Assembly: GCF_009689005.1 (NCBI RefSeq)
Contig: NZ_AP021879.1
Coordinates: 1,984,001-2,048,000 of the forward strand
Source: Desulfosarcina ovata subsp. ovata
GTDB taxonomy: Bacteria; Desulfobacterota; Desulfobacteria; Desulfobacterales; Desulfosarcinaceae
Direction of reading: 5' to 3'
DNA length: 64,000 bases
This document shows positions 45,408 to 54,915 of this stretch, piece after piece. How positions within the stretch are numbered: the first letter of the stretch is position 1; every line of letters begins with the position of its first letter. Both the position numbers and the translations under genes were made by a program. The notes under the pieces are model-generated. The model saw only the letters and a list, made by a program, of their open reading frames with translations. It was not told the DNA's origin and did not search any database.

Positions 45408-46382
45408 TTAGACCCGGGGAAACCGTTTCCGGTACTCGGCCGGACTCACGTGTGTGTACTTGGTAAAGATTTTGCGAAAGGAACTGCTGTCCTCATATCC
45501 GACCTGGCAGGTAATCTCCTCAAAAGAACGGCCCCCATCCGCCAAAAGCTGTTTGGCGGCCTTGATCCGCATGCACTGCTGGTAGGAAAGCGGTGTTTTA
45601 CCGGTGGCGGCCTTGAACCGGCGCTCCAAGGTCCGACGGCTCATGTGGCTTTGTTCGGCCAGGTCGTCGTAATTGAAATTGTGGTTGAAATTCTCTTCGA
45701 TATACTGCTGGAGCGAAATAATCTGGTCATCATGGTGATCCCTGCGACATTGAACGGCGGTATATGGCGGCCCGGACGACTCTCCCCTACTGGCGGCGAT
45801 CACCTTGGCCGACTGCAGGGCCACCTCGTGGCCGCAGTATTTCTCTACCAGGTAAAGCGACATGTCGATACTGGCGTTGTAACCGCCTGAACTGTACAGA
45901 TCGTTTTCATCCACAATCGGCCGGTCGGTCCTGACGGCAACCTTGGGATAACGTCTTCTGAATTCTTCGGCAAAGGCCCAGTGGGTCGTTGCCCTTTTTC
46001 CGTCCAGCAATCCGGTTTCGGCCAGCAGGAACGATCCGGTACAAATCGAAGCGATGTGCGAACCACGCTGGTAGTGGTCGCTGAGCCATTCGACAACACC
46101 CCCCTGACGGCAGCGGTTTTTCTCGACGTTGGCGATGGAGGACACCACAATCAAATCGGTTGCGGCCACATCACGGATGGATCCATCCGCCGCCATGCGG
46201 ACACCGTTGGAGCATTTAAACGCCTCGCCATCGGGCGTGACCACCCGGACCTTGAAGTGAGGCGTGACCCGCTGCCCCTTGAAGCGATTCCACATCACTC
46301 CGGCTTGAGAAAAGACATCCATGGGGCCGATAATTGCCGAAGCCGAGGTGTGCTGCATGGCCAGTACGGTAACATTGATCAT
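45408..46382 (-). CDS. GlxA-type transcriptional regulator (DJ-1/PfpI + AraC HTH)
   Basis: A 324-residue regulator: an N-terminal class I glutamine amidotransferase-like (DJ-1/PfpI) domain with ICTGSFLLAETGLLDGKRATTHW (core: ASICTGSFLLAETGLL) to about residue 190, and a C-terminal AraC double helix-turn-helix (HMSRRTLERRFKAATGKTP and YEDSSSFRKIFTKYTHVSP). The first domain senses a small molecule and is not expected to be catalytic. GGAGACGGCAG precedes the ATG. It is divergent from the molybdopterin enzyme gene, with GACGTGAT half-sites in between, and probably controls it. Confidence 0.92.
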   Translation of the reverse strand: MINVTVLAMQHTSASAIIGPMDVFSQAGVMWNRFKGQRVTPHFKVRVVTPDGEAFKCSNGVRMAADGSIRDVAATDLIVVSSIANVEKNRCRQGGVVEWLSDHYQRGSHIASICTGSFLLAETGLLDGKRATTHWAFAEEFRRRYPKVAVRTDRPIVDENDLYSSGGYNASIDMSLYLVEKYCGHEVALQSAKVIAASRGESSGPPYTAVQCRRDHHDDQIISLQQYIEENFNHNFNYDDLAEQSHMSRRTLERRFKAATGKTPLSYQQCMRIKAAKQLLADGGRSFEEITCQVGYEDSSSFRKIFTKYTHVSPAEYRKRFPRV

Positions 46383-46399
46383 CTGCCGTCTCCACGATT

Positions 46400-46531
46400 G
46401 ACGTGATTCACCTTGATAATTGTCATATATGCCACTTCAAATACAACGAATCAAGGGCTATTGTATGCGCATCATCAGGCATCAAGGGATCCCGCCCGGC
46501 AATCACGCCGCAAAATGAGTCACATCACGTC
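46400..46531. promoter_or_regulatory. Divergent control region with inverted GACGTGAT sites
   Basis: GACGTGAT at 46400-46407 and its reverse complement ATCACGTC at 46524-46531 face each other across 116 bp in the space between the GlxA-like regulator and the molybdopterin enzyme gene. AraC-family dimers commonly bind such paired sites. Assignment to the local regulator is inference from position. Confidence 0.5.
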
Positions 46532-46597
46532 GAACGAGTCCAGCGGTCGATCATGATGAAGGTCGGCCCGACCGTCAGGCGAAAGGAGGCCCTTGAA

Positions 46598-48700
46598 ATG
46601 ACACAATCGAATACAAAAAAAACCTATAGCGGTTGCGTTCTATGCTATCACAGTTGTGGCATCGAGGTGGACGTTGCCGACGGCAAGGTCGTCAACGTCC
46701 AGGGCCAGCAGTCTCACCCGTTGAACAAAGGCTATCTGTGCCCCAAGGGGCGTGCCACCATCGATCATATCTACCACCCCAGCCGCCTGCGCCACCCCCT
46801 GAAAAAAGACGGTACCGGGTTCAAGCCAATCTCATGGGACCAGGCCCTGGATGAAATCGCCGCCAAGCTGAACGATATCAAGGCCAAATACGGACCCGAG
46901 GCCCTGGGTTTCTTCTGCGGATCGGTGGGGGTGGAGAACTTTGAGATGGTCGCCCTGACCCACCGCTTCCGCGCCGCCTATGGGTCGCCCAACTACTTTT
47001 CGGTGGAGAGCATCTGCTACCGCATGCGCATCCGCTGCCGGCAGATCACCTTCGGCAAATATCCGGTGGAAGAACTCAACTCCAGGCTCTACGTTCTCTG
47101 GGGGCACAATCCCAACGAGTCGGATTTTCCCCTGCGCCTGGCGATCACCAAGAACCTTCGCCGGGGCGCCAAGATCGTGGTCATCGACCCCAAACGGATC
47201 AAGCTGGCCGACAAGGCCGAAATGTATCTGAAGATCCGGCCCGGTACGGACGGCGCTCTGGCCCTGGCCATGATGCATGTGATCATCAACGAAAATCTCT
47301 ACGACAAAGCGTTTATCGACCGCTGGACCATGGGATTCGATCAGTTGGTGCCCCATGTGCAGCCCTATACGCCCGAATGGGCCGAGAAAATCACCTGGAT
47401 TCCGGCAGACGACATCCGCAAGCTGGCTCGTCTGTTCGCCACCACCCGGGGAGCCGCGATCTACCAGGGCACCTGCACCCAGGACCAGCAGGCCAACGGC
47501 ACGCAGACCAACCGCGCCATCGCGATCCTGCAGACCATCGTCGGCGGAATCAACGTTCCCGGCGGGTGGGTGCTCAGTCCGCGCCTGTCCCTCAAGAACA
47601 TTTTCCTGTCGACCGAAGGTGGCGGCCAGCCGCTGGGCACCGACAAGTATCCCCTGTTTTACGAATTGTGGGGTCGCACCAGCCCTTACGGCATTGTCTC
47701 CATGGTGCCGGAAAGCATCCCCGACAAACTCAAGGGATTCATTGTCCTGGGCGGCAACCCCGTGGTGACCATGCCCGACGCCAATGCGTTCAAAGCCGCC
47801 TTCAGGCGCCTGCCCCTACTGGTGGTCTACGAGCAGTTCATGACCGACACCACGGCCCTGGCCGATTACATCCTGCCGGCCACCAGCCACCTGGAGGGCT
47901 GGAGCATCGCCTACAACTACAATGTCTGCCACTGCCTGCCCTACCTGATAATCCGCGAGCAGGCCATCGAACCGGTGGGCGAGTGCCGCAGCGTGCTCGA
48001 CATGTACAAAGGGCTCTGCGAGCGCATGAACATGCGGGAGGTCTTTCCCTGGCCGACGGAAAAGGAACTGGTCAAGGACCTGCTGCAGCCCTGTGAGCTG
48101 GATTTCGACTACCTGCATCACAAAAAACCGGAAGGCGATTTCTATCAGGAAAAGGCTTACGAGACCACCGACGACATGTGGCGCACGCCGTCAGGCAAAA
48201 TCGAGATCTACAGCCAGGCCCTGGCCGATGTGGGCTTCGATCCGCTGCCGACCTACATCGAACCGCAAAAAAGCCCCCAGGGAAAACGCTGGAAGGAATT
48301 GGGCGAAACGTATCCCCTGATCCTCTCCACCGGCCAGCGGGACCTGTTTTACACCGCCAGCCAGATGCACCACATCGACGGCCTGCGCCGGCACCGTCCC
48401 TTTGCCGTGGCCGAAATCGCCCCCCAGACGGCCGCCCGCTACAACATCACCCATGGCCAGGAGGTGGTCATTGAAACCGACCGCGGTCAGGCGCGCATGC
48501 ACGCCCGGGTGGACGACCGCATTGCCGAAGGCCTGGTCATGGTGCCCCACGGCTGGCACGGAGACGGGAATTGCAACCTGCTCACCGACTGCCGCGCCGA
48601 AAGCCGGGAACCCATCATGGGATATCCCACCTGGAAGTCGCAATTATGTACCCTCAGGCCCGTTGAACCGTCGGCTGCATCGTCCGGCCCCATACCGTGA
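46598..48700 (+). CDS. Molybdopterin-dependent oxidoreductase (DMSO reductase family)
   Basis: A 700-residue cytoplasmic-looking Mo/W-bis-PGD enzyme without a signal peptide. The N-terminal [4Fe-4S] motif is SGCVLCYHSCGIEVDV...GYLCPKGRA; VESICYRMR has the Cys expected to bind the metal; domain IV holds TPSGKIEIYS and ends with VMVPHGWHGDGN. A very strong binding site (AAAGGAGG) fixes the start at 46598, removing 65 residues of the longer frame. The set includes thiosulfate/polysulfide reductases and acetylene hydratase, so the reaction may be redox or hydration. No electron-transfer subunit is adjacent; flanking regulators (GlxA, MarR) suggest an inducible, substrate-specific enzyme. Confidence 0.9.
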   Translation: MTQSNTKKTYSGCVLCYHSCGIEVDVADGKVVNVQGQQSHPLNKGYLCPKGRATIDHIYHPSRLRHPLKKDGTGFKPISWDQALDEIAAKLNDIKAKYGPEALGFFCGSVGVENFEMVALTHRFRAAYGSPNYFSVESICYRMRIRCRQITFGKYPVEELNSRLYVLWGHNPNESDFPLRLAITKNLRRGAKIVVIDPKRIKLADKAEMYLKIRPGTDGALALAMMHVIINENLYDKAFIDRWTMGFDQLVPHVQPYTPEWAEKITWIPADDIRKLARLFATTRGAAIYQGTCTQDQQANGTQTNRAIAILQTIVGGINVPGGWVLSPRLSLKNIFLSTEGGGQPLGTDKYPLFYELWGRTSPYGIVSMVPESIPDKLKGFIVLGGNPVVTMPDANAFKAAFRRLPLLVVYEQFMTDTTALADYILPATSHLEGWSIAYNYNVCHCLPYLIIREQAIEPVGECRSVLDMYKGLCERMNMREVFPWPTEKELVKDLLQPCELDFDYLHHKKPEGDFYQEKAYETTDDMWRTPSGKIEIYSQALADVGFDPLPTYIEPQKSPQGKRWKELGETYPLILSTGQRDLFYTASQMHHIDGLRRHRPFAVAEIAPQTAARYNITHGQEVVIETDRGQARMHARVDDRIAEGLVMVPHGWHGDGNCNLLTDCRAESREPIMGYPTWKSQLCTLRPVEPSAASSGPIP

Positions 48701-48801
48701 GAAATATCCGCCGAAGGCATTGACACGACCGACCGGCAAATTTATAGATAGTGCCCATCCATAAAATGTTATCCGCCGCACCGTTAAACAGGCGCCGCAC
48801 C

Positions 48802-49329
48802 ATGAAAGCGAAAGAGATGGAAGCATCCGCCCGGGCCAATGCCAATGTCAGCGACGAAGTGTTGATCGCGCTCAGACGGCTGATCCGGGCCATTGATCTT
48901 CACTCCCGGTATCTGTCAAAGCACTTCGGGCTCACCGGGCCGCAGTTGATCATCCTGCGCGAACTGGCTCGGGAGGGGGAGATGTCGTCAGGCGAGATTG
49001 CCGCATCGGTCAGTCTGAGCCAGGCGACGGTCACCGGAATCACCGACCGGTTGGAGAAACGGGGTCTGGTCACCAAAACCAAAAGCGACATTGACAGACG
49101 CCGGGTGGTGATTCAGCCCACAACGGCCTGCCAGGCGTTGTTAGATCAGGCCCCTCCGCCCATTCAGGAATCGTTTCTCAACCAGTTCGACAAATTAAGA
49201 GACTGGGAACAATCGATGATTTTAAGTTCGCTGCAGCGATTGGTCCAGATGATCGATGCCAGGGACATCAAGGCCGAACCGGTACTGACCGCCGGACCCA
49301 TCGGCAATATCAGCGAGAGCGGGGAATAG
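48802..49329 (+). CDS. MarR family transcriptional regulator
   Basis: A 175-residue winged-helix regulator: GLTGPQLIILRELAREGEMSSGEIAASVSLSQATVTGITDRLEKRGLV is the DNA-binding core (key part: SLSQATVTGITDRLEKRGLV), followed by the wing SDIDRRRVVIQPT. It follows the molybdopterin oxidoreductase gene by 100 bp on the same strand and may respond to the same substrate. The start is uncertain: the ATG at 48802 gives a normal length; in-frame GTG and ATG codons up to 51 bases upstream are possible and none has a clear binding site. Confidence 0.9.
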   Translation: MKAKEMEASARANANVSDEVLIALRRLIRAIDLHSRYLSKHFGLTGPQLIILRELAREGEMSSGEIAASVSLSQATVTGITDRLEKRGLVTKTKSDIDRRRVVIQPTTACQALLDQAPPPIQESFLNQFDKLRDWEQSMILSSLQRLVQMIDARDIKAEPVLTAGPIGNISESGE

Positions 49330-49359
49330 GTTTCTCAATGCCTTAAAACGGGTGGGCTT

Positions 49360-50418
49360 TCATCGGAAATCACCATTACCATTGCCGTTAGCACCATAAT
49401 CGAATGCAAATCCGCCGTCGTCAAACAATTCCACACAGGCCACCACCGCCTGGGCATCGTAACGCGTGCCTTTCTGCTGGGTCAGGCGGTCAAGGGCCGC
49501 CTTGATCCCGTTGGCCGGCCGGTAGGGCCTAAACGAACTGTTGGCTTCGGTAACATCGGCCACAGCCAGGATTTTCGCCTCGGGCAGGATCCCATCGCCG
49601 GAAAGCCCCTGGGGATAGCCCGAGCCATCCAGCCGTTCGTGGTGCTGCAGCACCATCTGGGCCACGGGCCAGGGGAATGGAATTGCCTTAAGGATGTCGA
49701 AGCTGACCTGGGGATGGATCTTGAGCATTTCATGCTCGGCGTCCAGCAGCCGGCCGGCCCGGCTGAGAATGGAAACGGGAATGCGGATCTTGCCCACATC
49801 GTGAAGCAGGCCGGCAATCCGAATCCCCTCGATGGTCTCGGCGGCAAGCCCCATCCGCTCGGCAATGGCACAGGCCAGCTGCGACACACGCTGCTGGTGA
49901 CCGGCGGTGTATGGGTCACGGATTTCCACCATCAGGGCCATGCTCTGAATGCTGGCATTCAACATATCCCGGATTTCGGCGGTTTTGCTGGCCACCTGCT
50001 GTTCCAGGATCTCGTTCTGGGAGGCCAGCCGAAGACGCATCTCCTCCATTGACAGATGCGTGCGAATCCTGGCTTTAACTTCCGCCGCGTGGAAGGGTTT
50101 GGTGATATAGTCCACCGCGCCCAGCTCGAACCCGGTGGTTTTGTTCACCGTTTCACTCATCGCAGTGATAAAGATGACCGGGATAGCGGCGGTCTGAGGA
50201 TCGGCCTTCATGCGCCGGCACACCTCATAACCGTCCATTTCCGGCATCATGATGTCCAGCAGGACAAGATCGGGCCGATGTTTGGCCACATACGCCAGGG
50301 CGTTGGAACCATTTTTGGCAATCCCCAGACGATACTCGGATTTTAACGTGTTCACCAGCAGATCGATATTCGTCGCATTGTCATCAACAATCAGAACCAA
50401 CGGTCGAGGCGCATTCAT
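49360..50418 (-). CDS. Response regulator with HD-GYP c-di-GMP phosphodiesterase domain
   Basis: A 352-residue REC-HD-GYP protein. The receiver has LIVDDNA and the phospho-Asp in LVLLDIMMPEMDGYE, followed by a short coiled linker and the HD-GYP domain with HDVGKI and HHERLDGSGYPQGL, all metal and GYP residues intact, so it should hydrolyse c-di-GMP. Its start overlaps the stop of the large hybrid kinase gene (ATGA), which makes that kinase the likely partner. Confidence 0.94.
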   Translation of the reverse strand: MNAPRPLVLIVDDNATNIDLLVNTLKSEYRLGIAKNGSNALAYVAKHRPDLVLLDIMMPEMDGYEVCRRMKADPQTAAIPVIFITAMSETVNKTTGFELGAVDYITKPFHAAEVKARIRTHLSMEEMRLRLASQNEILEQQVASKTAEIRDMLNASIQSMALMVEIRDPYTAGHQQRVSQLACAIAERMGLAAETIEGIRIAGLLHDVGKIRIPVSILSRAGRLLDAEHEMLKIHPQVSFDILKAIPFPWPVAQMVLQHHERLDGSGYPQGLSGDGILPEAKILAVADVTEANSSFRPYRPANGIKAALDRLTQQKGTRYDAQAVVACVELFDDGGFAFDYGANGNGNGDFR

Positions 50419-53400
50419 GGGTTTCCCTTAATCCGGTTGATCTTTTGCACAGTTTCCAGAGCCTGGTCGTAATCGTATCGACTGACCTGATCTTCGAGCG
50501 TTTTGAAAATGGATGCATCGATTTGGTTGCACCGGACCGCCTGTCGTTTGAGGGCGGTCATGGTTTTCATTACCTGTTCCGGGTCGGCCTGGTCAATAGC
50601 CGCCGTCAGTTGGGTCAGCAGCCCGTCCAGGGGAAGATCGTCTTTCTCCGCAGCCGGCAGCCCATTTTCTTCAGAGGACGGGGCGGTGGCCAGGGATTCA
50701 ATGGATTGGAGCACCCGGCCCAGGGCGGCCGCCACGCTGGCAACCAATCCTTCCAGCCGTAAAGGATCGGGTTCCCCGTCCGTTTCGTCACGGCAGACCG
50801 ATTCCAGGGCAAAGGCGGCCTGGCTCAATTCGGTGGCACCGATGTTCGCGGCGCTGCCCTTGATGCTATGGGCCAGCTGCCGCATGCCCGGCATATCAAC
50901 ATCGGCCAGCGCCGCACGCAGTTGATGGGCGGTCTCGCGGTTGTCGGCAAGAAAACCGGTCAGGATACGCGCCAATGTTTCGCGATCGATGCTGAGCGTG
51001 TCCAGGGCGGACCGGATATCGAGTCCCGGCAGCCAGTCCGGAAGCGACGGGGGCGCTTCGGGAGACGGAGCCGGAGTGTCCGCTGGGCGCTCATCATCAC
51101 CATCCCCCTGCCCGGCGGCCAGGGATTCCGCTTCTTCGGCGTCCGTCCAACCGTCCGCCCCCTTGCGGGAACGAAGCAGCCGCCAGAGTGTATGGAACAG
51201 ACGGTCCTGATTGACCGGCTTGGCGATGTAACCGTCCATGCCCGCCTCCAGACATTTCTCCTCGTCCCCCTTCATGGCATGGGCAGTCATGGCAACAATG
51301 GGCAGGTCCGCTCCCCGGGGAAGCAGCCGGATCTGCCGAGTGGCTTCGTACCCGTTCATGCGGGGCATCTGAATATCCATCAGCACGGCATCGAAGGATT
51401 GGCGGCGAACCGCGTCGATGGCCGCTTCACCATTGCCCACGATGGTCACCACAATACCGGCCCCTTCCAGGATCGCCCTGGCCACCTGCTGGTTGGTGGG
51501 ATTGTCTTCGGCTACCAGCAGATGCAGGCCTTTCAAGGGCGCACGGTAAATTGACGCGCGGGTCGTGAAATGCTTTTTGGGTCTCAGCTCCTTGGGCCCC
51601 TGTTTGCCAAAACCGTCCATGATGGCATCAAAAAGGGTCGACGGATAAATCGGTTTGATCAAAAATCCGTTGATGCCGGCTTTCTCCGCCTCGATGCGCT
51701 GGGCTTCCTTGCCGAAAGCCGTCATCATGATAATGGGAACGCTCAGTTTGAGTTCACCCCGAATTTTTCTGGAAGCTTGGATACCGTCCATTTCAGGCAT
51801 GCGCCAGTCCATCATGATCAGATCGATGGGATTGTTGCGCATCATGTTGTCTTTCAGGCGATTCACGGCATCACCGCCGGAAGCCAGGGTTTCGACCCTG
51901 AACCCCAGCGACTCCAGCATTTTGCGCATGATCGTGCGACTATCGGCCAAATCATCGACCACAAGGATGTTGAGGCCCTGAATATCGGGCGGCACCATCA
52001 GGGCGAACTCGCTCCGGGTCGGCGGCTGACGCAGCCGCACCGTGAAAAAGAAGGTGCTGCCCTCCCCTATCCGGCTCTCCACCCCGATTTCTCCGTTCAT
52101 GAGGGTGACCAGCTGTTTGCAGATACTCAGCCCCAGGCCGGTCCCCTCGTATTTGCGTGTCGAGGAGGTATCGGCCTGGCTGAACGGTTCGAAAAGCAGC
52201 GGGAGGTATTCCGGTGCGATCCCGGTACCAGTGTCTTTTACGGAAAAGGCCAGCGTCACTGTTTTCCCGCCTGCCCCTTCAGGGGCCTTGACCGACAGCA
52301 GAATCGCACCGCCCGAATCGGTGAATTTGATGGCGTTGCTGACCAGATTGGTCAGGATCTGCTGCAACCGCAGAGGATCACCGATGATCTCTTTGGGGGT
52401 ACCGGGGTCGATGTCCAGGAGCAGTTCGATTCCCTTTTCGGCAGCCCGGTTGACAAACAACTCCATCACCCGGTCAAAGACGGTACTGATCCGGAAGGTT
52501 CGCTCCTTGAGATCGAACTTGCCGGCCTCGATCTTGGAAAAATCCAGGATATCGTTGATGATCCCCAACAACGAATAGGCCGAACTCTGGATGATATTGA
52601 GGTACTGCTCGATTTTCGGGGAAACCTCTTCACCCAAGGCCAGATCGGTTGCGGCAATCACTCCATTCATGGGTGTGCGAATTTCATGGCTCATATTGGC
52701 TAGAAATTCACTTTTGGCCTGGGTGGCGGTTTCGGCCATTTCTTTGGCCTTCTCCAATTCCCGGTCGCGCTTCCGGCGCAGGTCCATTTCCACCTGCAAA
52801 CGGACGTTAGAAAATCTGATCTTGCGGTTGAGCTTGAGGATCACGACGCTGAAAGCGAACAGGATGCTGAATGCCGCGCAGCCGAAAAAGAGCCAGTACC
52901 CATAACTTTTAAGCACGTCCGCAAAAGAAACTTTCCCCAAGTTTTTATAAGGTCCCACCTTCAGGATTTTGAGGCAGTCGTGAACTGGCTGATAATTCAG
53001 GGGAATGGTCCATCCCGCGCCGCCGGCAGCCACGGCTGCCGGAGAATCCGGCGGCATTTCAAGAAGGGCCACGGCCACTTTTTCAGCCAATGCGTCGGGC
53101 GTATGCCTAACCTTGGCCATGGGCCAGGCCGGATACTCCCGGGTGGTCCCCAGATAAGGGATGGGCCCGATCTCGCCGTGCATCCGCGGAAACACATAAA
53201 AGTCATCCAGATCGATTTTTCCCTCGGCGCTGAGGTCCTCAAGGGTATTGGTTCGCACCGTGCCCGCATCGACCCGGCGATCGCGCACCGCGTAAACGAC
53301 CTGATCGTGGGTTTCATCAAACTGCAGGGGCTTGAAATCGCGGAAGGGATCAATCCCGTTTTCCTTGAACTCCCGCCAGGCCATCAGCCACCCGCCCAAG

Positions 53401-53876
53401 GAGGATTCCGACACCGCCATGAAGGATTTGCCGACAAGGTCCTTCAGGTTGCGGATGTCGGTACGCTCCCGGCGGCAAAAAATGACACCGCCATAGCGGG
53501 TATAGACGCCGCTGGCCCGCCGTTCCTTCAACGTAACGATGCGATTGGCACGATACCAGTATTCCAGCCCCACATAGAATGTCGAATTGGCAAGGATAAA
53601 ATCGACGTCACCGTTCTGCACGGCCGCGTAAATCTGGTTATGGGTCAGCGGAATCATGGCAAAGGTCTGTCCGGGAATCCGGGAAGTGAGATATTCCGCC
53701 GTCGGCGCCCAACTGGCCAGACACTGCTCAGGCCCCCGGATGGCAAGAACGCCAATATTAAGGAGTTCTGTAGCGGCCAGCGAACTGCCCGTCGGCAGGC
53801 CGCTGAAAATCAGGATGACAAGAAAAATGAAGGCGATCAAACGCCTTGTGCCAATCTTCCGTTGGATTCGCTTCAT
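50415..53876 (-). CDS. Hybrid sensor kinase with PhnD-like sensor, two receivers and HPt
   Basis: A 1153-residue phosphorelay protein. Order: signal/first helix, PhnD-type periplasmic binding domain (about 40-300; LNIGVLAIRGPEQCL, RYGGVIFCRRER), a membrane helix (about 325), a coiled linker, HisKA with H-box FLANMSHEIRTPMNGVI, HATPase with NLVSNAIKFT and GTGLGLSICKQL, receiver 1 (LIMMDWRMPEMDG), receiver 2 (AVLMDIQMPRMNG) and HPt (LAHSIKGSAANIG). The sensor implies detection of a small anion such as a phosphonate or sulfur oxyanion. The ATG at 53876 follows GGAG by nine bases; an ATG at 53963 with AAGGAT is a serious alternative. It is coupled to the HD-GYP gene. Confidence 0.92.
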   Translation of the reverse strand: MKRIQRKIGTRRLIAFIFLVILIFSGLPTGSSLAATELLNIGVLAIRGPEQCLASWAPTAEYLTSRIPGQTFAMIPLTHNQIYAAVQNGDVDFILANSTFYVGLEYWYRANRIVTLKERRASGVYTRYGGVIFCRRERTDIRNLKDLVGKSFMAVSESSLGGWLMAWREFKENGIDPFRDFKPLQFDETHDQVVYAVRDRRVDAGTVRTNTLEDLSAEGKIDLDDFYVFPRMHGEIGPIPYLGTTREYPAWPMAKVRHTPDALAEKVAVALLEMPPDSPAAVAAGGAGWTIPLNYQPVHDCLKILKVGPYKNLGKVSFADVLKSYGYWLFFGCAAFSILFAFSVVILKLNRKIRFSNVRLQVEMDLRRKRDRELEKAKEMAETATQAKSEFLANMSHEIRTPMNGVIAATDLALGEEVSPKIEQYLNIIQSSAYSLLGIINDILDFSKIEAGKFDLKERTFRISTVFDRVMELFVNRAAEKGIELLLDIDPGTPKEIIGDPLRLQQILTNLVSNAIKFTDSGGAILLSVKAPEGAGGKTVTLAFSVKDTGTGIAPEYLPLLFEPFSQADTSSTRKYEGTGLGLSICKQLVTLMNGEIGVESRIGEGSTFFFTVRLRQPPTRSEFALMVPPDIQGLNILVVDDLADSRTIMRKMLESLGFRVETLASGGDAVNRLKDNMMRNNPIDLIMMDWRMPEMDGIQASRKIRGELKLSVPIIMMTAFGKEAQRIEAEKAGINGFLIKPIYPSTLFDAIMDGFGKQGPKELRPKKHFTTRASIYRAPLKGLHLLVAEDNPTNQQVARAILEGAGIVVTIVGNGEAAIDAVRRQSFDAVLMDIQMPRMNGYEATRQIRLLPRGADLPIVAMTAHAMKGDEEKCLEAGMDGYIAKPVNQDRLFHTLWRLLRSRKGADGWTDAEEAESLAAGQGDGDDERPADTPAPSPEAPPSLPDWLPGLDIRSALDTLSIDRETLARILTGFLADNRETAHQLRAALADVDMPGMRQLAHSIKGSAANIGATELSQAAFALESVCRDETDGEPDPLRLEGLVASVAAALGRVLQSIESLATAPSSEENGLPAAEKDDLPLDGLLTQLTAAIDQADPEQVMKTMTALKRQAVRCNQIDASIFKTLEDQVSRYDYDQALETVQKINRIKGNP

Positions 53877-54000
53877 TGGACCGACGCTCCGGTTTACGTC
53901 TTTTGCCAGTCGAACACGGATCGCAAAACGGGGCCATCGGTACGGCAGAACGGCAAGTCTCATTTTCGACGATCCTTAACCCGCGATGCGCTCACAAAAG

Positions 54001-54849
54001 TTACATCTTCAATACCGCATGCTTGATACCATTCTTACCATTGTGCTTGATCTGGTACATCAACTGATCGGCGGCCCGGACGGTTTCATCCACACTCTCA
54101 GGAACGGAATGATAGGTCGCCAGCCCCATGCTAAAGGTCACCGTCCATCCTTTTCCCCGCATATTGTTCAGAAGCTGTGTCTGTAATTTTCGCGCAACCA
54201 GGGAAGCGGAACGTTCATCGGTCCTGACCAGAAGGATAACGAATTCATCGCCGCCGAACCGGGCAACAATATCGATGGCGCGGACATGGTTCTTGATGGT
54301 TTCGACCACCGTCGACAGCAGCCGGTCGCCAACGTGATGGCCAAAAGTATCGTTGACCTGCTTGAAATCGTCAATGTCAATGACCATCACCGAAAACGGA
54401 TGGCCGTAACGGCGTGAGCGATCGATTTCCGTCCGCGCCAGGTTGAAAAACGCCCGACGGTTGGCCGCTCCGGTCAACGGATCAAGGGTGGCCAGTTCCT
54501 GCTGGTTCTCCAGGATCTGCTTGTTTCTGGCGATGATAAAAACGATAAACAGGAACACGGTCAGACGAAAGGTCTCATTGACGATGGGAATATAAGACTG
54601 TGAAAACTGATCGGACATGCAAATATCGGCCAGCAACCAGGAAAATGCACTCACCGCAGAGATCAGTACGCCCCATTGCCGGCCTGCCATCCAGCTGGTG
54701 ATAACGATCGGGACCAGATAAAGAAACGAAAAGGCAAACTCAGGACCCGTCAGAAAACGCAGCCAACCGATCAGCAGCACCAACGCAAATGACAGAATCA
54801 ACAGCAAGGGTTTTTTATAGCGCTTGAGCCGATCAAATTGCTCTTGCAT
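54001..54849 (-). CDS. Membrane diguanylate cyclase (GGDEF)
   Basis: A 282-residue protein with about five or six N-terminal membrane helices (to about residue 110) and a GGDEF domain: TLDPLTGAANRRAFF, DIDDFKQVNDTFGHHVGD and the active ARFGGDEF. The substrate-base residues of normal cyclases (Asn and Asp in VNDTFGHHVGD) are conserved, so c-di-GMP and not cyclic AMP-GMP is the expected product. No RxxD inhibition site is seen. AGGAG precedes the ATG at 54849 by five bases. It is directly upstream of the hybrid kinase gene on the same strand. Confidence 0.93.
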   Translation of the reverse strand: MQEQFDRLKRYKKPLLLILSFALVLLIGWLRFLTGPEFAFSFLYLVPIVITSWMAGRQWGVLISAVSAFSWLLADICMSDQFSQSYIPIVNETFRLTVFLFIVFIIARNKQILENQQELATLDPLTGAANRRAFFNLARTEIDRSRRYGHPFSVMVIDIDDFKQVNDTFGHHVGDRLLSTVVETIKNHVRAIDIVARFGGDEFVILLVRTDERSASLVARKLQTQLLNNMRGKGWTVTFSMGLATYHSVPESVDETVRAADQLMYQIKHNGKNGIKHAVLKM

Positions 54850-54915
54850 CGACACTCCTAAAAGGCTGTTTGAAACGTTCCGCCTAAGCCCCCGCTACCG
54901 GTGTTGAATAGTGTC

